Origin: Rhodoferax sp.
GTDB lineage: Bacteria > Pseudomonadota > Gammaproteobacteria > Burkholderiales > Burkholderiaceae_C
Reading direction: 5' to 3'
Length of the DNA: 64,000 nt
Assembly (NCBI GenBank): GCA_030685025.1
Contig: JAUXWC010000265.1
Span: 1 to 64,000, forward strand
The notes beneath the pieces were generated by a model, which saw only the letters and a program-made list of their open reading frames with translations, ran no database searches and was not told the DNA's origin. Both the position numbers and the translations under genes were made by a program. Below, piece by piece: positions 8,768 through 16,832 of this stretch; the first letter of the stretch is position 1; each line of letters begins with the position of its first letter.

Positions 8768-9079
8768 ATGCACACGCTTTACGACTCTGAATCATTCTCG
8801 GTGACCCACATGCTGGCCAATGCCGTCGTGGTCGGGACCGAACCCGAGGGCGGCAACTCGGTGGTTGAGTCGGTGCTGCTGGTGCCGCAACTGGCACGCC
8901 ACGGGTTTGAGATTGTCGACAAGCGTTCCGGCAAAGAGGTGTACCTGGACGGCTCCTGGGCTGAATTGTTTCAGCAGCACATCTCGGCCTGGCAAATCAA
9001 GACACCCACCCAGGAAGAGGTGGAAGACACGCTGGAAGGCTACGCCGAGCTGGCCCAGAACCCGGTGGTGGTTCACTGA
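8768..9079 (+). CDS. DUF3567 protein
   Basis: A 103-residue cytosolic protein resembling DUF3567: a short N-terminal strand (MHTLYDSESFSVTHM), a central HGFEIVDKRSGKEVYLDG and a C-terminal VEDTLEGYAELAQNPVVVH. I chose the ATG at 8768; an in-frame TTG lies six bases upstream. A GATAAT-like -10 box lies just before the start. The family is nearly confined to Burkholderiales and has no known function. Confidence 0.85.
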   Translation: MHTLYDSESFSVTHMLANAVVVGTEPEGGNSVVESVLLVPQLARHGFEIVDKRSGKEVYLDGSWAELFQQHISAWQIKTPTQEEVEDTLEGYAELAQNPVVVH

Positions 9080-9179
9080 CGGCTTGAGCAACAGGGGCGG
9101 TGGCGTGTGGGGACGACCCCATTCCACGGCATGAGACCCGGGTGGGATAATCGGCGCGTTGTGCTGCGACAATTCGTCC

Positions 9180-10028
9180 ATGAGTTCCACCTACATCCTC
9201 ACGCTTTCCTGCCCCGACCGCAAAGGGTTGGTGCACGCCGTCTCGGGCTTCCTGCTGAACCACGGCGGCAACATCGAAGAGGCCGCGCAGTACAACGACC
9301 CTGACACCGGTCTGTTTTTCATGCGGGTGCAGTTCGCTTGTCGGCAACTGACATTTGCCGACCTCAAGGCGCAGCTCGGCTTCTTCGCCACGCCGCACAA
9401 GATGAAGCTCGCCCTGCACACCACCGCACAACCGGTGCGCACGGTATTGATGGTCAGCAAGGAAGGGCATTGCCTGAACGACTTGCTGTTTCGCTGGAAG
9501 ACCGGTCTGCTGCCCATCGATATCCGCGCCATCATCTCCAATCACAAAGACTTCTACCAGCTTGCCGCCAGCTACAACGTGCCGTTTCACCACTTGCCGG
9601 TGCAGGTCGACACCAAGGAGCGGGTGGAGGCCCGGCAGTACGAAATCATCCAGAGCGAGGGCGCCGAACTGGTGGTGCTGGCCCGCTACATGCAAATCCT
9701 CAGCGGCGACCTGTGTCACAAATTGGCCGGTCGTGCCATCAATATCCACCACTCGTTCCTGCCCAGTTTCAAGGGCGCCAAGCCCTACTACCAGGCGCAT
9801 GACCGCGGCGTGAAGCTGATTGGCGCCACCGCGCACTACGTGACAGCCAACCTTGATGAGGGACCGATCATCGAGCAGGATGTGACCCGCGTCGAACACA
9901 GCAAAACCGTGGAAGACCTCACCGCCATGGGGCGCGACACCGAGAGCCAGGTGCTGGCACGCGCCGTCAAATGGCACAGCGAGCACCGGGTGCTGCTCAA
10001 CGGGCACAAGACGGTGATCTTCAAGTGA
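9180..10028 (+). CDS. purU: Formyltetrahydrofolate deformylase
   Basis: A 282-residue enzyme that hydrolyses 10-formyl-tetrahydrofolate to formate and tetrahydrofolate, feeding the PurT route of purine synthesis and balancing one-carbon pools. It has an N-terminal ACT domain (YILTLSCPDRKGLVHAVSGF) and a C-terminal formyltransferase fold with NIHHSFLPSFKGAKPY and HYVTANLDEGPII, which carry the Asn, His and Asp active-site residues. I chose ATG 9180 (MSSTYIL); an in-frame TTG upstream would add seven residues. A GGATAAT-like -10 lies about 32 bases upstream. Confidence 0.96.
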   Translation: MSSTYILTLSCPDRKGLVHAVSGFLLNHGGNIEEAAQYNDPDTGLFFMRVQFACRQLTFADLKAQLGFFATPHKMKLALHTTAQPVRTVLMVSKEGHCLNDLLFRWKTGLLPIDIRAIISNHKDFYQLAASYNVPFHHLPVQVDTKERVEARQYEIIQSEGAELVVLARYMQILSGDLCHKLAGRAINIHHSFLPSFKGAKPYYQAHDRGVKLIGATAHYVTANLDEGPIIEQDVTRVEHSKTVEDLTAMGRDTESQVLARAVKWHSEHRVLLNGHKTVIFK

Positions 10029-10033
10029 ACAAC

Positions 10034-10083
10034 CAACATCCGACAATCAGTTGAGGACAGAGCTAAAGGCCTGTCCCGCAAAG
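10034..10083 (+). repeat. Repeat A, copy 3
   Basis: A 50-base unit matching copies 1-2 with two base changes in the loop (CTAAAGGC for CTGAAGGT). It starts six bases after the purU stop and ends 14 bases before the next gene, so its GGACAG/CTGTCC hairpin lies between the two coding regions. Confidence 0.93.
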
Positions 10084-10097
10084 TATCAGGAGGCCCT

Positions 10098-10586
10098 GTG
10101 AATATGCCCATCAAGCTCAACCCGCACCACACGACCGACGAGTTCGCGGTGGGCGAGTTCAAGCCGCATGGCCTGGTGGAGATGTGGCTGGAGGGCAATG
10201 TCCTGCGTTACGACGCGGTGGGCCCGTTCAATCGGGAACTGGTGCGCGCCATATCCAAGGCGCAACACGACATCATGCTGGCAGCCAAGGCGCGGGGTGC
10301 CTGTGTCGAGATCGTCACCATCCACGAAAGCGCGCTGGTCACGCCCGATGGACTGGCCGAGTTGGCGCTCATTCTGGAGGATGTCAATCAGCAGGGCCTG
10401 GCGCCGCTAGCGGTGGCCTATGTCATGGCCGCTGATGTGGAAGGTGCCGGCATCATGGCGCCCCTGTTTCGAAAGCGTTACCAGGACCAAGGGCGCATAT
10501 TTCAGATCTTCGACCGCATGGAACAGGCCACGGTCTGGGCGCAAGCCCAACTCGACGCCGCAGGCGCTCAGGCGGCGGACGAGTAA
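10098..10586 (+). CDS. Unknown protein, possibly STAS/SpoIIAA-like
   Basis: A 162-residue soluble protein, not recognised with certainty. The pattern of an extended strand (GLVEMWLEGNVLRYDAVGPF), alternating helices and strands, and a C-terminal helical segment (FDRMEQATVWAQAQL) is compatible with a STAS/SpoIIAA-like fold, but no catalytic or phosphorylation motif can be named. An AGGAGG site lies 4 bases before a GTG at 10098, which I take as start; ATG at 10104 is an alternative. It overlaps the convergent psd gene by 19 bases. Confidence 0.7.
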   Translation: MNMPIKLNPHHTTDEFAVGEFKPHGLVEMWLEGNVLRYDAVGPFNRELVRAISKAQHDIMLAAKARGACVEIVTIHESALVTPDGLAELALILEDVNQQGLAPLAVAYVMAADVEGAGIMAPLFRKRYQDQGRIFQIFDRMEQATVWAQAQLDAAGAQAADE

Positions 10587-11422
10587 TCAGCCATTGATTC
10601 ACCCAACCGTATGGCGCGCCCGGCCGACCAGGCCGGGTTGAACCGAATCGGCTTGTTCGGGAACAGCATCACCACCGTTGAGCCCAGCAAAAAACGGCCC
10701 ACTTCCTGACCCTGCTTGAGTTCGATCGGCTGGTCCTCATAACGCCACTCGCGCACTTTGCCAGGACGCGGCGGATTGACGACGCCATGCCAGACCGTCG
10801 CCATGCTGCCGACAATCGTCGCCCCCACTAAAGTCAGTACAAACGGCCCGTGGGCCGACTCGAACACACAGACCACGCGCTCATTGCGGGCAAACAGGCC
10901 CGGCACCCCGCGTGCCGTGGTCGGATTGACCGAAAACAAGGCACCCGGCACGTAAACCATCCGCAGCAGGCGCCCATCGCAGGGCATGTGGATGCGGTGG
11001 TAGTCACGGGGACTCAGGTACAGCGTGGCAAAACTGCCATCGACAAATTGCGCGCCCAAGGCCGCATCGCCGCCGACCAGGGCCGTGGTGGAGTAGTGGT
11101 GGCCCTTGGCTTGAAAGATTTGGTCTCGCTCGATCACACCAAACTGGCTGATGGCGCCGTCCACCGGGCAAATCAGGTCGGTGGGGGCCAATGGGCGCGC
11201 ATTTGCCTTCAATTCACGGGTGAAGAACTCGTTGAAGGTGGCGTAGCTGGCCGTATCCGGATTGGCTGCCTCGGCCATGTTCACGCCGTAGCGTTGGATG
11301 AACCAGTTGATCACGGCGGTGGTCAACTTGCCGGCGCGCGCGCCGGCCGCCTTGCCCGCCAACACGGTCAGGGCCTGCTTGGGCAGGAGGTATTGCGGCA
11401 GCACGGCCAGACGATCAGACAT
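10568..11422 (-). CDS. psd: Phosphatidylserine decarboxylase
   Basis: A 284-residue proenzyme that decarboxylates phosphatidylserine to phosphatidylethanolamine at the inner membrane. The self-cleavage site LGST is at residues 246-249; Ser248 would become the pyruvoyl cofactor of the small alpha chain. Other family features are ATFNEFFTRELK near residue 65, the PVDG stretch and YLSPRDYHRIHMP. Length matches the bacterial proteobacterial form. Start at ATG 11422. The 74-base gap to the divergent LysR gene probably holds both promoters. Confidence 0.96.
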   Translation of the reverse strand: MSDRLAVLPQYLLPKQALTVLAGKAAGARAGKLTTAVINWFIQRYGVNMAEAANPDTASYATFNEFFTRELKANARPLAPTDLICPVDGAISQFGVIERDQIFQAKGHHYSTTALVGGDAALGAQFVDGSFATLYLSPRDYHRIHMPCDGRLLRMVYVPGALFSVNPTTARGVPGLFARNERVVCVFESAHGPFVLTLVGATIVGSMATVWHGVVNPPRPGKVREWRYEDQPIELKQGQEVGRFLLGSTVVMLFPNKPIRFNPAWSAGRAIRLGESMADYSSAA

Positions 11423-11496
11423 AAGGAGCTACCGGTAGTGGGCAAGGCGGCGTATTGTAGCGAGCGCACCGGTTTTGAAGGTGTGACAATGCCGGC

Positions 11497-12369
11497 ATGA
11501 GCGCTGCCCGCATTCCGCCGATCCAATGCCTGTTGACCTTTGAAGCCCTGGCGCGCCTGCGCAGCGTGACCCAAACCGCCGAGGAGCTGTGCGTCACGCC
11601 CAGTGCGGTGAGCCACCGCGTCAAGCAGCTCGAACAGATCATCGGCACCAAGCTGTTCGGGCGCGCCGACTTTTCGCTTACCACCGAGGGCAGCGAGTAC
11701 CTGGCCCATGTCCGCGAAGGGCTGGCCAACCTGCAGAAATTCCCGATCTCGGCCGCCGCTCCCGGCAAACGCAAGCTGCGGCTGGCCGTGACGCCCACCT
11801 TCTCGCGCTCGATCCTGATCCCGCGGCTGCGCCAATTCACCGAGGCCTACCCGGAGATCGACCTGACGCTGCAGGTGTCGATCCCGCTCTTGGACGTGGT
11901 GGCCGAGGACGCCGACCTGATGATCCGTTTTGGCGCCGGCCGCTACGCCGACATAGAGTATGTGTGCCTGCTCAAGGACGAGGTGACGCCGCTGGCCTCA
12001 CCCGCCTATGTGCGCGAGCATGGTCCATTTGTGGCGCCAGAGGACCTGGAAGGCGAAACCCTGCTGCGCAGCCCGCTTGAGCCGTGGCGCACCTGGTTTG
12101 CCGCCAACCACCTCGATTGGCCCGAACCGATTGATGGCTCGCAGTTCAACGACATCGGCCTGATGTGCGACGGCGCCGCCGCCGGCATGGGCGTGGCGCT
12201 GGTGCGCCTGAAACTCGGCGCTCCTTGGCTGGAACACGGCACCCTGGTGCGCCTCTACGAGCACGCGGTGCCCAGCCCGCACGCCCACTACCTATGCTGG
12301 CGCACCGGCATGATGGACCGCTGGGAATGCGCGGCGTTTGCGGAGTGGCTGAAGAAGGCGGTGGGGTGA
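11497..12369 (+). CDS. LysR-family regulator (GcvA-like)
   Basis: A 290-residue LysR-type regulator. The N-terminal winged helix-turn-helix spans about residues 10-70 (TFEALARLRSVTQTAEEL and AVSHRVKQLE), followed by the linker and a periplasmic-binding-protein-like effector domain with a conserved ADLMIRFGAGRYAD segment seen in GcvA-type members. These regulators often control a divergent gene, which here would be psd, or other targets; no ligand can be assigned. Start at ATG 11497. Confidence 0.92.
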   Translation: MSAARIPPIQCLLTFEALARLRSVTQTAEELCVTPSAVSHRVKQLEQIIGTKLFGRADFSLTTEGSEYLAHVREGLANLQKFPISAAAPGKRKLRLAVTPTFSRSILIPRLRQFTEAYPEIDLTLQVSIPLLDVVAEDADLMIRFGAGRYADIEYVCLLKDEVTPLASPAYVREHGPFVAPEDLEGETLLRSPLEPWRTWFAANHLDWPEPIDGSQFNDIGLMCDGAAAGMGVALVRLKLGAPWLEHGTLVRLYEHAVPSPHAHYLCWRTGMMDRWECAAFAEWLKKAVG

Positions 12370-12407
12370 GGCGGGGAGCGTTTGCATCGTCGGAGCGTCA
12401 AGATGCC

Positions 12408-12440
12408 TGTAAATTCTAAGGTCATGGTTTAGAATTTACA
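12408..12440 (+). promoter_or_regulatory. Perfect 12-bp palindrome before DUF4143 ATPase
   Basis: Arms 12408-12419 and 12429-12440 are perfect inverted complements (TGTAAATTCTAA and its complement) with a 9-base spacer. The AT-rich site ends four bases before the ATG of the ATPase gene, which has no Shine-Dalgarno between. It could be an operator, or an RNA hairpin over the start region. Confidence 0.75.
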
Positions 12441-12444
12441 TATT

Positions 12445-13680
12445 ATGCTGCCACGCCATGTCCAAACTCACCTGCAAACGCTGCTGGCCCACTTCCCCTG
12501 CGTCGTGCTGACCGGCGTGCGCCAGTGCGGTAAGACCACACTGCTTGGGTCGCTTGCTGGCGATTGGCAGCGCTTCGATATGGAAAACGCGGCTGATCGG
12601 GCGCAGGTTCTGGCCGACCCCGATTTGTTCCTGCGCTTGCATGCCGACAAACTGTTGATCGACGAAGCCCAACTGGCGCCACCGCTGTTCGCCGCCCTGC
12701 GCGTGGCGATTGACAGGGACCGCTCCCGCAAAGGGCGGTTCTTGCTGTCAGGCTCCAGTTCGCCGGAACTGGTCAAGCAAATATCGGAGAGCCTGGCAGG
12801 CAGAGTGGCGCGCATCGAGATGGCGCCGCTGAGCCTTTCCGAGGCTTGGCAACTGCCACCGTCACGGCTATATCCCTTGTTGGCGGAGGGCGCAGAGATC
12901 ACAGACATCCAGGCCGCAGCGGCGGCACGACTGAGCGCCACGCAGGTTCGCGACTACTGGTTTCAGGGCGGCTACCCCGAGCCCTGGTTGAACCCGGACG
13001 AAACCTTCCGCAGCCTATGGGCGCGCCACTACATCGATGCCTATTTGCTCAGGGATATTGGCGCTTTGTTCCCCACGCTCAATCGGGATCGTTTTCGCCA
13101 ATTCATCGCGCTGCTGAGCCAGCTCTCGGGCAGCATCCTCAACAACGCCGACATTGCCAGAACGCTGGGCATCAGTGAGCCCACCGTGCGCGACTGGCTG
13201 CGCATCGCGCACGACACGTTTTTGTGGCGCCACGTGCCCGCCTGGGATCGCTCCGCCGCCAAGCAACTGGTGAAACACCCCAAGGGCTACTTGCGCGACA
13301 GCGGCCTGCTGCACCGCCTGCTGCGCATCGCCGATCACGACATGCTGGTCACCCACCCCGCAGTCGGAAAATCGTGGGAGGGCATGGTGGTGGAGACCTT
13401 GTTGCGTGGTTTCGAGAACGCCGGCATTGCGGTGGAGCCCTTTCACTACCGCACCCGTGGCGGCGCGGAAATCGACTTGATTCTGGAAGGCCAGTTTGGC
13501 AGCGGCCTCCTGCTGCCAATCGAAATCAAGCTGACCCAACACGGCGACAAGCGCGCGCTGCGGGCTCTGACCGAGTTTGTCGCGGCGCACAATTGCCCAC
13601 TGGGACTGGTCATCAACAACGACGAACGCCCACGCTGGCTTGACGAGCGGGTGCTGGCCATTCCCGCTGCCTATCTTTGA
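12445..13680 (+). CDS. DUF4143 AAA ATPase
   Basis: A 411-residue protein of the 'AAA_14 plus DUF4143' type. Walker A GVRQCGKT is at residues 24-31 and Walker B LLIDEAQ near 70-76; sensor-like LLSGSSSPEL follows. The middle holds a winged-helix-like region (IARTLGISEPTVRDWL, about residues 235-250), and the C-terminus carries a PD-(D/E)xK-like core (GGAEIDLILEG, LPIEIKLTQ), a nuclease-type signature in this family. Roles are unclear; such genes are patchily distributed and often found in genomic islands. The palindrome immediately upstream and the PIN fragment downstream fit that. Confidence 0.88.
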   Translation: MLPRHVQTHLQTLLAHFPCVVLTGVRQCGKTTLLGSLAGDWQRFDMENAADRAQVLADPDLFLRLHADKLLIDEAQLAPPLFAALRVAIDRDRSRKGRFLLSGSSSPELVKQISESLAGRVARIEMAPLSLSEAWQLPPSRLYPLLAEGAEITDIQAAAAARLSATQVRDYWFQGGYPEPWLNPDETFRSLWARHYIDAYLLRDIGALFPTLNRDRFRQFIALLSQLSGSILNNADIARTLGISEPTVRDWLRIAHDTFLWRHVPAWDRSAAKQLVKHPKGYLRDSGLLHRLLRIADHDMLVTHPAVGKSWEGMVVETLLRGFENAGIAVEPFHYRTRGGAEIDLILEGQFGSGLLLPIEIKLTQHGDKRALRALTEFVAAHNCPLGLVINNDERPRWLDERVLAIPAAYL

Positions 13681-13729
13681 CGACGACTATCGGCGCAAGG
13701 CCACGGCCTGGTGGATCGCCAGGGCGCTT

Positions 13730-13858
13730 ACCTGGCTCGCCCAAAATGCGCACGCAGCGATACACACCAGCGCCATCACTCAAGCCGAAATTCTCACCGG
13801 CACCGCCCTGCTGCCAGCCGGCAAGTGCCGCACCAATACGACGCACTGAAGGACAACC
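13730..13858 (+). pseudogene. VapC/FitB-type PIN toxin fragment
   Basis: The frame at 13763-13825 reads HTSAITQAEILTGTALLPAGK, the conserved middle motif of FitB/VapC PIN-domain toxins (serine, ITxAE and LLPAG positions). The N-terminal DTN motif is absent. After LLPAGK the match continues only in another frame (YDALKDNP at about 13835-13858), so a frameshift is present, and the remaining C-terminal Asp-rich part is missing. No antitoxin is seen. I see no supported gene from 13859 to 14061. Confidence 0.6.
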
Positions 13859-14061
13859 CGTGGGCCGGTGCGACGGGGAAGTTGCCTGGGGCCAGCCGTC
13901 AACTTGGCGCCTCACACAGCACGTGATCATGGAGCGTGCGTGCTGCTTCGAGCAACAGATCGGTAGTGAGATCGAATCTCTTCTTTGGCGGATTGCTCGG
14001 GGGAAAACCGCTTGACAGGCGTCCCGCCCGACTGACTGCGGCTTAGCCCGCAATGTGGCCA

Positions 14062-15210
14062 TCATCGACGTGGCTCCAGGAACGTGCGGTCAACGTGATT
14101 CAGGAATCCGGTTGAATTGAATCCGGTGCTGTTTGCCATCACCACCGTGGCAACGCCTTTCGCTGGATAGATACGCATCTCGCAATGAAAACCGCCGCCA
14201 CCGCCTTCCTTGAAGAAATAGGCTACGCCGCGTGTTTCGCCAACGTGCCACCCAGGCGTCATGGGGATGGGGCGGCCTGCGCCGTCGGTGTGCCGGGTCT
14301 CCAACAGGCGTTTGGTCTCCAACCCGAACAGCACTGACTCGGTTCGCAACTGGTCTTGAAGAAATCGGCTGAAGCCACGCGCCGTGCCGATCAGCCCACC
14401 AAAAGCCGGGCCGTTGAGGTAATGGCTGTTGAACCGCAACCAGTGCCCTTCGTAGCCGCCCAGGAACTTTCGGTCGATAACGAACCCTTTCACCAAATTC
14501 ATCAACGAATACTTCTTGAGATAGCCGTTGGCATGACGGGACTCGTCGGGGATGACAAAGTCCATCTCCTGCGCCGAGAGCCGCAACGGCTGGAGGACGT
14601 TCGCTCTCATATACGCCGGATACGATTGACCCGTCACCTGCTCGACTACCTTGCCAAGAAGCCAGTAACCGATATTGGAGTAGGCGAACTTGCGGCCCGG
14701 CTCAAACGCAAGATCAGGGTTCTCGCGCAGAACCGCGGCAAGTGCTTCAGCCTCATTGAAACTCGAATCCTCCGCCGCCAAATGCACCCACCGAAGGGGA
14801 ATCGGATTTGGAACGCCGGAGGTGTGATTCAGCAACTGACGCAGGGTGACGCCGTGACCGTGGTACGCGGCATTCGGGAGATAGCCGTCAATCAAGTGGT
14901 CCAGGCTCAGCTTCCTCTGCTCCGCCAATTGCAGAATCGCGACAGCGGTGAAGGTCTTGGTCATCGAGTACGCCATCAGCGTGGTATCGAGTGTCATCGC
15001 TTTCTGACCTTGGATGTCAGCCCAGCCACCGGCATACTCGAAGAGCACCCGGTCAGCAGTTACGGCGATGTATTGCAGCCCAGGAACCTCCGACCGGAGG
15101 TAATGGTTCAGGTCGCTTGTCGTGTCGTCCTTTGCAAGAACGCTGTCAACCATAGTCGCGCCTTGCAACATGGCAACGAACGGGATCAGCAGCAGCTTTG
15201 CGATTCGCAT
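14062..15210 (-). CDS. Class C beta-lactamase-like serine hydrolase
   Basis: A 382-residue exported protein of the beta-lactamase/PBP-like serine hydrolase family (PF00144). A signal peptide covers about residues 1-26. The catalytic SxxK is SMTK at residues 82-85 and YSN at 177-179; the third motif is probably the Gly-rich KEGGGGGFHCEM segment. Most family members act as esterases or peptidases rather than antibiotic-destroying enzymes, and nothing here shows an AmpC. Start at ATG 15210. Neighbours are the PIN fragment and two acetyltransferases, so the region looks like accessory DNA. Confidence 0.88.
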   Translation of the reverse strand: MRIAKLLLIPFVAMLQGATMVDSVLAKDDTTSDLNHYLRSEVPGLQYIAVTADRVLFEYAGGWADIQGQKAMTLDTTLMAYSMTKTFTAVAILQLAEQRKLSLDHLIDGYLPNAAYHGHGVTLRQLLNHTSGVPNPIPLRWVHLAAEDSSFNEAEALAAVLRENPDLAFEPGRKFAYSNIGYWLLGKVVEQVTGQSYPAYMRANVLQPLRLSAQEMDFVIPDESRHANGYLKKYSLMNLVKGFVIDRKFLGGYEGHWLRFNSHYLNGPAFGGLIGTARGFSRFLQDQLRTESVLFGLETKRLLETRHTDGAGRPIPMTPGWHVGETRGVAYFFKEGGGGGFHCEMRIYPAKGVATVVMANSTGFNSTGFLNHVDRTFLEPRR

Positions 15211-15265
15211 GGTTGTTCAGCTTGCAGGCTAGCACGACAATAGGACGTCCGTGTTGACTGATCCG

Positions 15266-15709
15266 CTACGTCGCACGTTCCATGTAAAGGAAATCATCCT
15301 CCTCCTGGTACACCCTAAACCGCTGCGCCTCGTAGTATGCCTTTGCAGGATTGACCGTCAAAACCCTCAGCCGAATCGGCACACCGGCGGCACTGGCTTG
15401 ACTCTGGGCTTGGCTCAGCAGGTGGCGTCCAACACCACGTCGTTGAAACTTCTCCATGACAAACAGCATACGTACCCATAGCGCACCATCGTGGATCTCG
15501 GAATAGAAGACTCCGCAGTCCTCTCCTTCAAGCTGAATGATGCGCGTCTTCGAATCGCATGCATCTGCCGCGCTCTCGCGCTGCACTCGCCCCGGCACCC
15601 ATGCGCCCCAGGTAGCTTCGACATGGGTACGCATCGTCTCCTCGATCACTCGGTAGATGAAGCCGGCATCGTCGGGTTGTGCGGCTCGCAGGCTCGGCAG
15701 CGTTGACAT
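15266..15709 (-). CDS. GNAT acetyltransferase
   Basis: A 147-residue GNAT-fold N-acetyltransferase. The acetyl-CoA loop is seen as FQRRGVGRHLLSQAQ near residue 92 (motif A, R/QxxGxG/A), with later PAKAYYEAQRFRVYQEEDDFLYM as motif B and the C-terminal strands. I chose ATG 15709 (MSTLPSLRAAQPDD); a longer reading adds Arg-rich sequence that is not homologous in style. Substrate unknown. It lies 55 bases from the hydrolase gene. Confidence 0.86.
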   Translation of the reverse strand: MSTLPSLRAAQPDDAGFIYRVIEETMRTHVEATWGAWVPGRVQRESAADACDSKTRIIQLEGEDCGVFYSEIHDGALWVRMLFVMEKFQRRGVGRHLLSQAQSQASAAGVPIRLRVLTVNPAKAYYEAQRFRVYQEEDDFLYMERAT

Positions 15710-15850
15710 CACAACCTGCGATCTAGACGACGGACGTGAGCGGGCACAACGGCGCACTCTGTTGTGAGGAATGGCAGGATCGCGTCCTGCCGTTGTGGGT
15801 CCAATCGACAAACCCGTCAGGCGTCAGGTCTATCAAGCGTGAGGCTCGAT

Positions 15851-16288
15851 TCATGCGAGGCGCTTTGACCATAGCACTTGCAGTCCATGGGGCTCGACCT
15901 TCGTTCCTTGCATGACGAAGCCTGTGGTCAGGTTGAGATGAGCCATGATCCTATTCTCCGCCCGACTTGATGTCTCGACCGCGCAGTAACCGCGCGCGAC
16001 CAACCAGGCGTGCTGCATTCCGGTGAGTTGACGTGCGATACCTCTCCGCCTGAAGTCTGGATGTACAGCCCCGAGCCAACTGTAGTATTTGCTTTCCGCA
16101 ATCGCGTAGCCCGTCTTGAATGCGATGAGTCCGCCTTCGTTTCGCGCGTAGAAGATGCTGACCTCCGGCATTCGTCCGAGGCGCCAATGGTGGTCGATGG
16201 CAGGCGGTGAGAACACGAGTTCTGAGAGCTCGGCGAGCTCTTGAACAAGCGGTGCTGGCAGAGGTGCAAACGAGGTCAGGTATTGCAT
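15851..16288 (-). CDS. GNAT acetyltransferase
   Basis: A 145-residue GNAT-fold acetyltransferase, distinct from its neighbour. Motif A is VHPDFRRRGIARQLTGMQHAW near residue 83 and the C-terminal half has VETSSRAENRIMAHLNLTTGF, a common GNAT motif B. I chose ATG 16288 (MQYLTSF); the longer frame upstream is Arg/Pro/Cys-rich and not protein-like. No clear RBS. Substrate unknown. Confidence 0.84.
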   Translation of the reverse strand: MQYLTSFAPLPAPLVQELAELSELVFSPPAIDHHWRLGRMPEVSIFYARNEGGLIAFKTGYAIAESKYYSWLGAVHPDFRRRGIARQLTGMQHAWLVARGYCAVETSSRAENRIMAHLNLTTGFVMQGTKVEPHGLQVLWSKRLA

Positions 16289-16777
16289 CGCAGGGTGGCT
16301 CTGAGGTTCGTGAATGCAGCGATCCGTCACTCTACCCGATTCGCGAAGGCGGTTGCCATTGAGACTGCCTTGGTCAATGACACCGATGCGTCGCCCCTCG
16401 CCACCGGGTAAAGGTAAGCGACACAAGTCAAGAACCAAGGCGCTGGCCGGTGGGAGCCGAGTACGTCTAGCTGGATGGCAAACGGTGGGGGCTGCCCTGA
16501 TCGTGTGCCCACCCCGAGCGCAAGATCGGGGCGATGGGGTGCTGCGTGCGGAGGCATCAAGGCGGAGGCCGCAGGCCGGGGGACAGCCGCAGCGCGCAGC
16601 GCCACGTCGGCCTGATCCCGCTAACCCGCTCAAAACTGGGCGCCCTGGCGTTGAGTCTTCCAGCCCTGGTCGAACCAGTCATCACCGTGCCGGCACTGGC
16701 AAGGTCGCTGTCCTGAATCGGCATCTGACGCCCTTCGACCCCGCGTTTTCACAAACCGCTGAAAGTTTCCTCATCCC
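16289..16777. other. 490 bases without a supported gene
   Basis: Open frames here are short, Arg/Pro-rich and mutually overlapping, with no ribosome site or recognisable motif. The stretch lies between the accessory genes and the glcD promoter region. I see nothing in it that I can name. Confidence 0.6.
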
Positions 16778-16797
16778 ACGCCAAGGTGTTTTGGCGT
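16778..16797 (+). promoter_or_regulatory. Inverted repeat upstream of glcD
   Basis: ACGCCAA at 16778-16784 and TTGGCGT at 16791-16797 form a perfect 7-base inverted repeat with a 6-base spacer, 35 bases before the glcD ATG. It may be an operator for a regulator of the oxidase; it could also be a weak hairpin. Confidence 0.45.
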
Positions 16798-16832
16798 AAA
16801 GTGGCCGAACCGCCCTTGGAGACGCCCACACC

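Noticed and set aside
13859..14061. Possible second pseudogene between the PIN fragment and the beta-lactamase-like gene
   Set aside because: A minus-strand reading such as FDLTTDLLLEAARTLHDHVL looks protein-like but has no start, no recognisable family and is only about 25 codons long.
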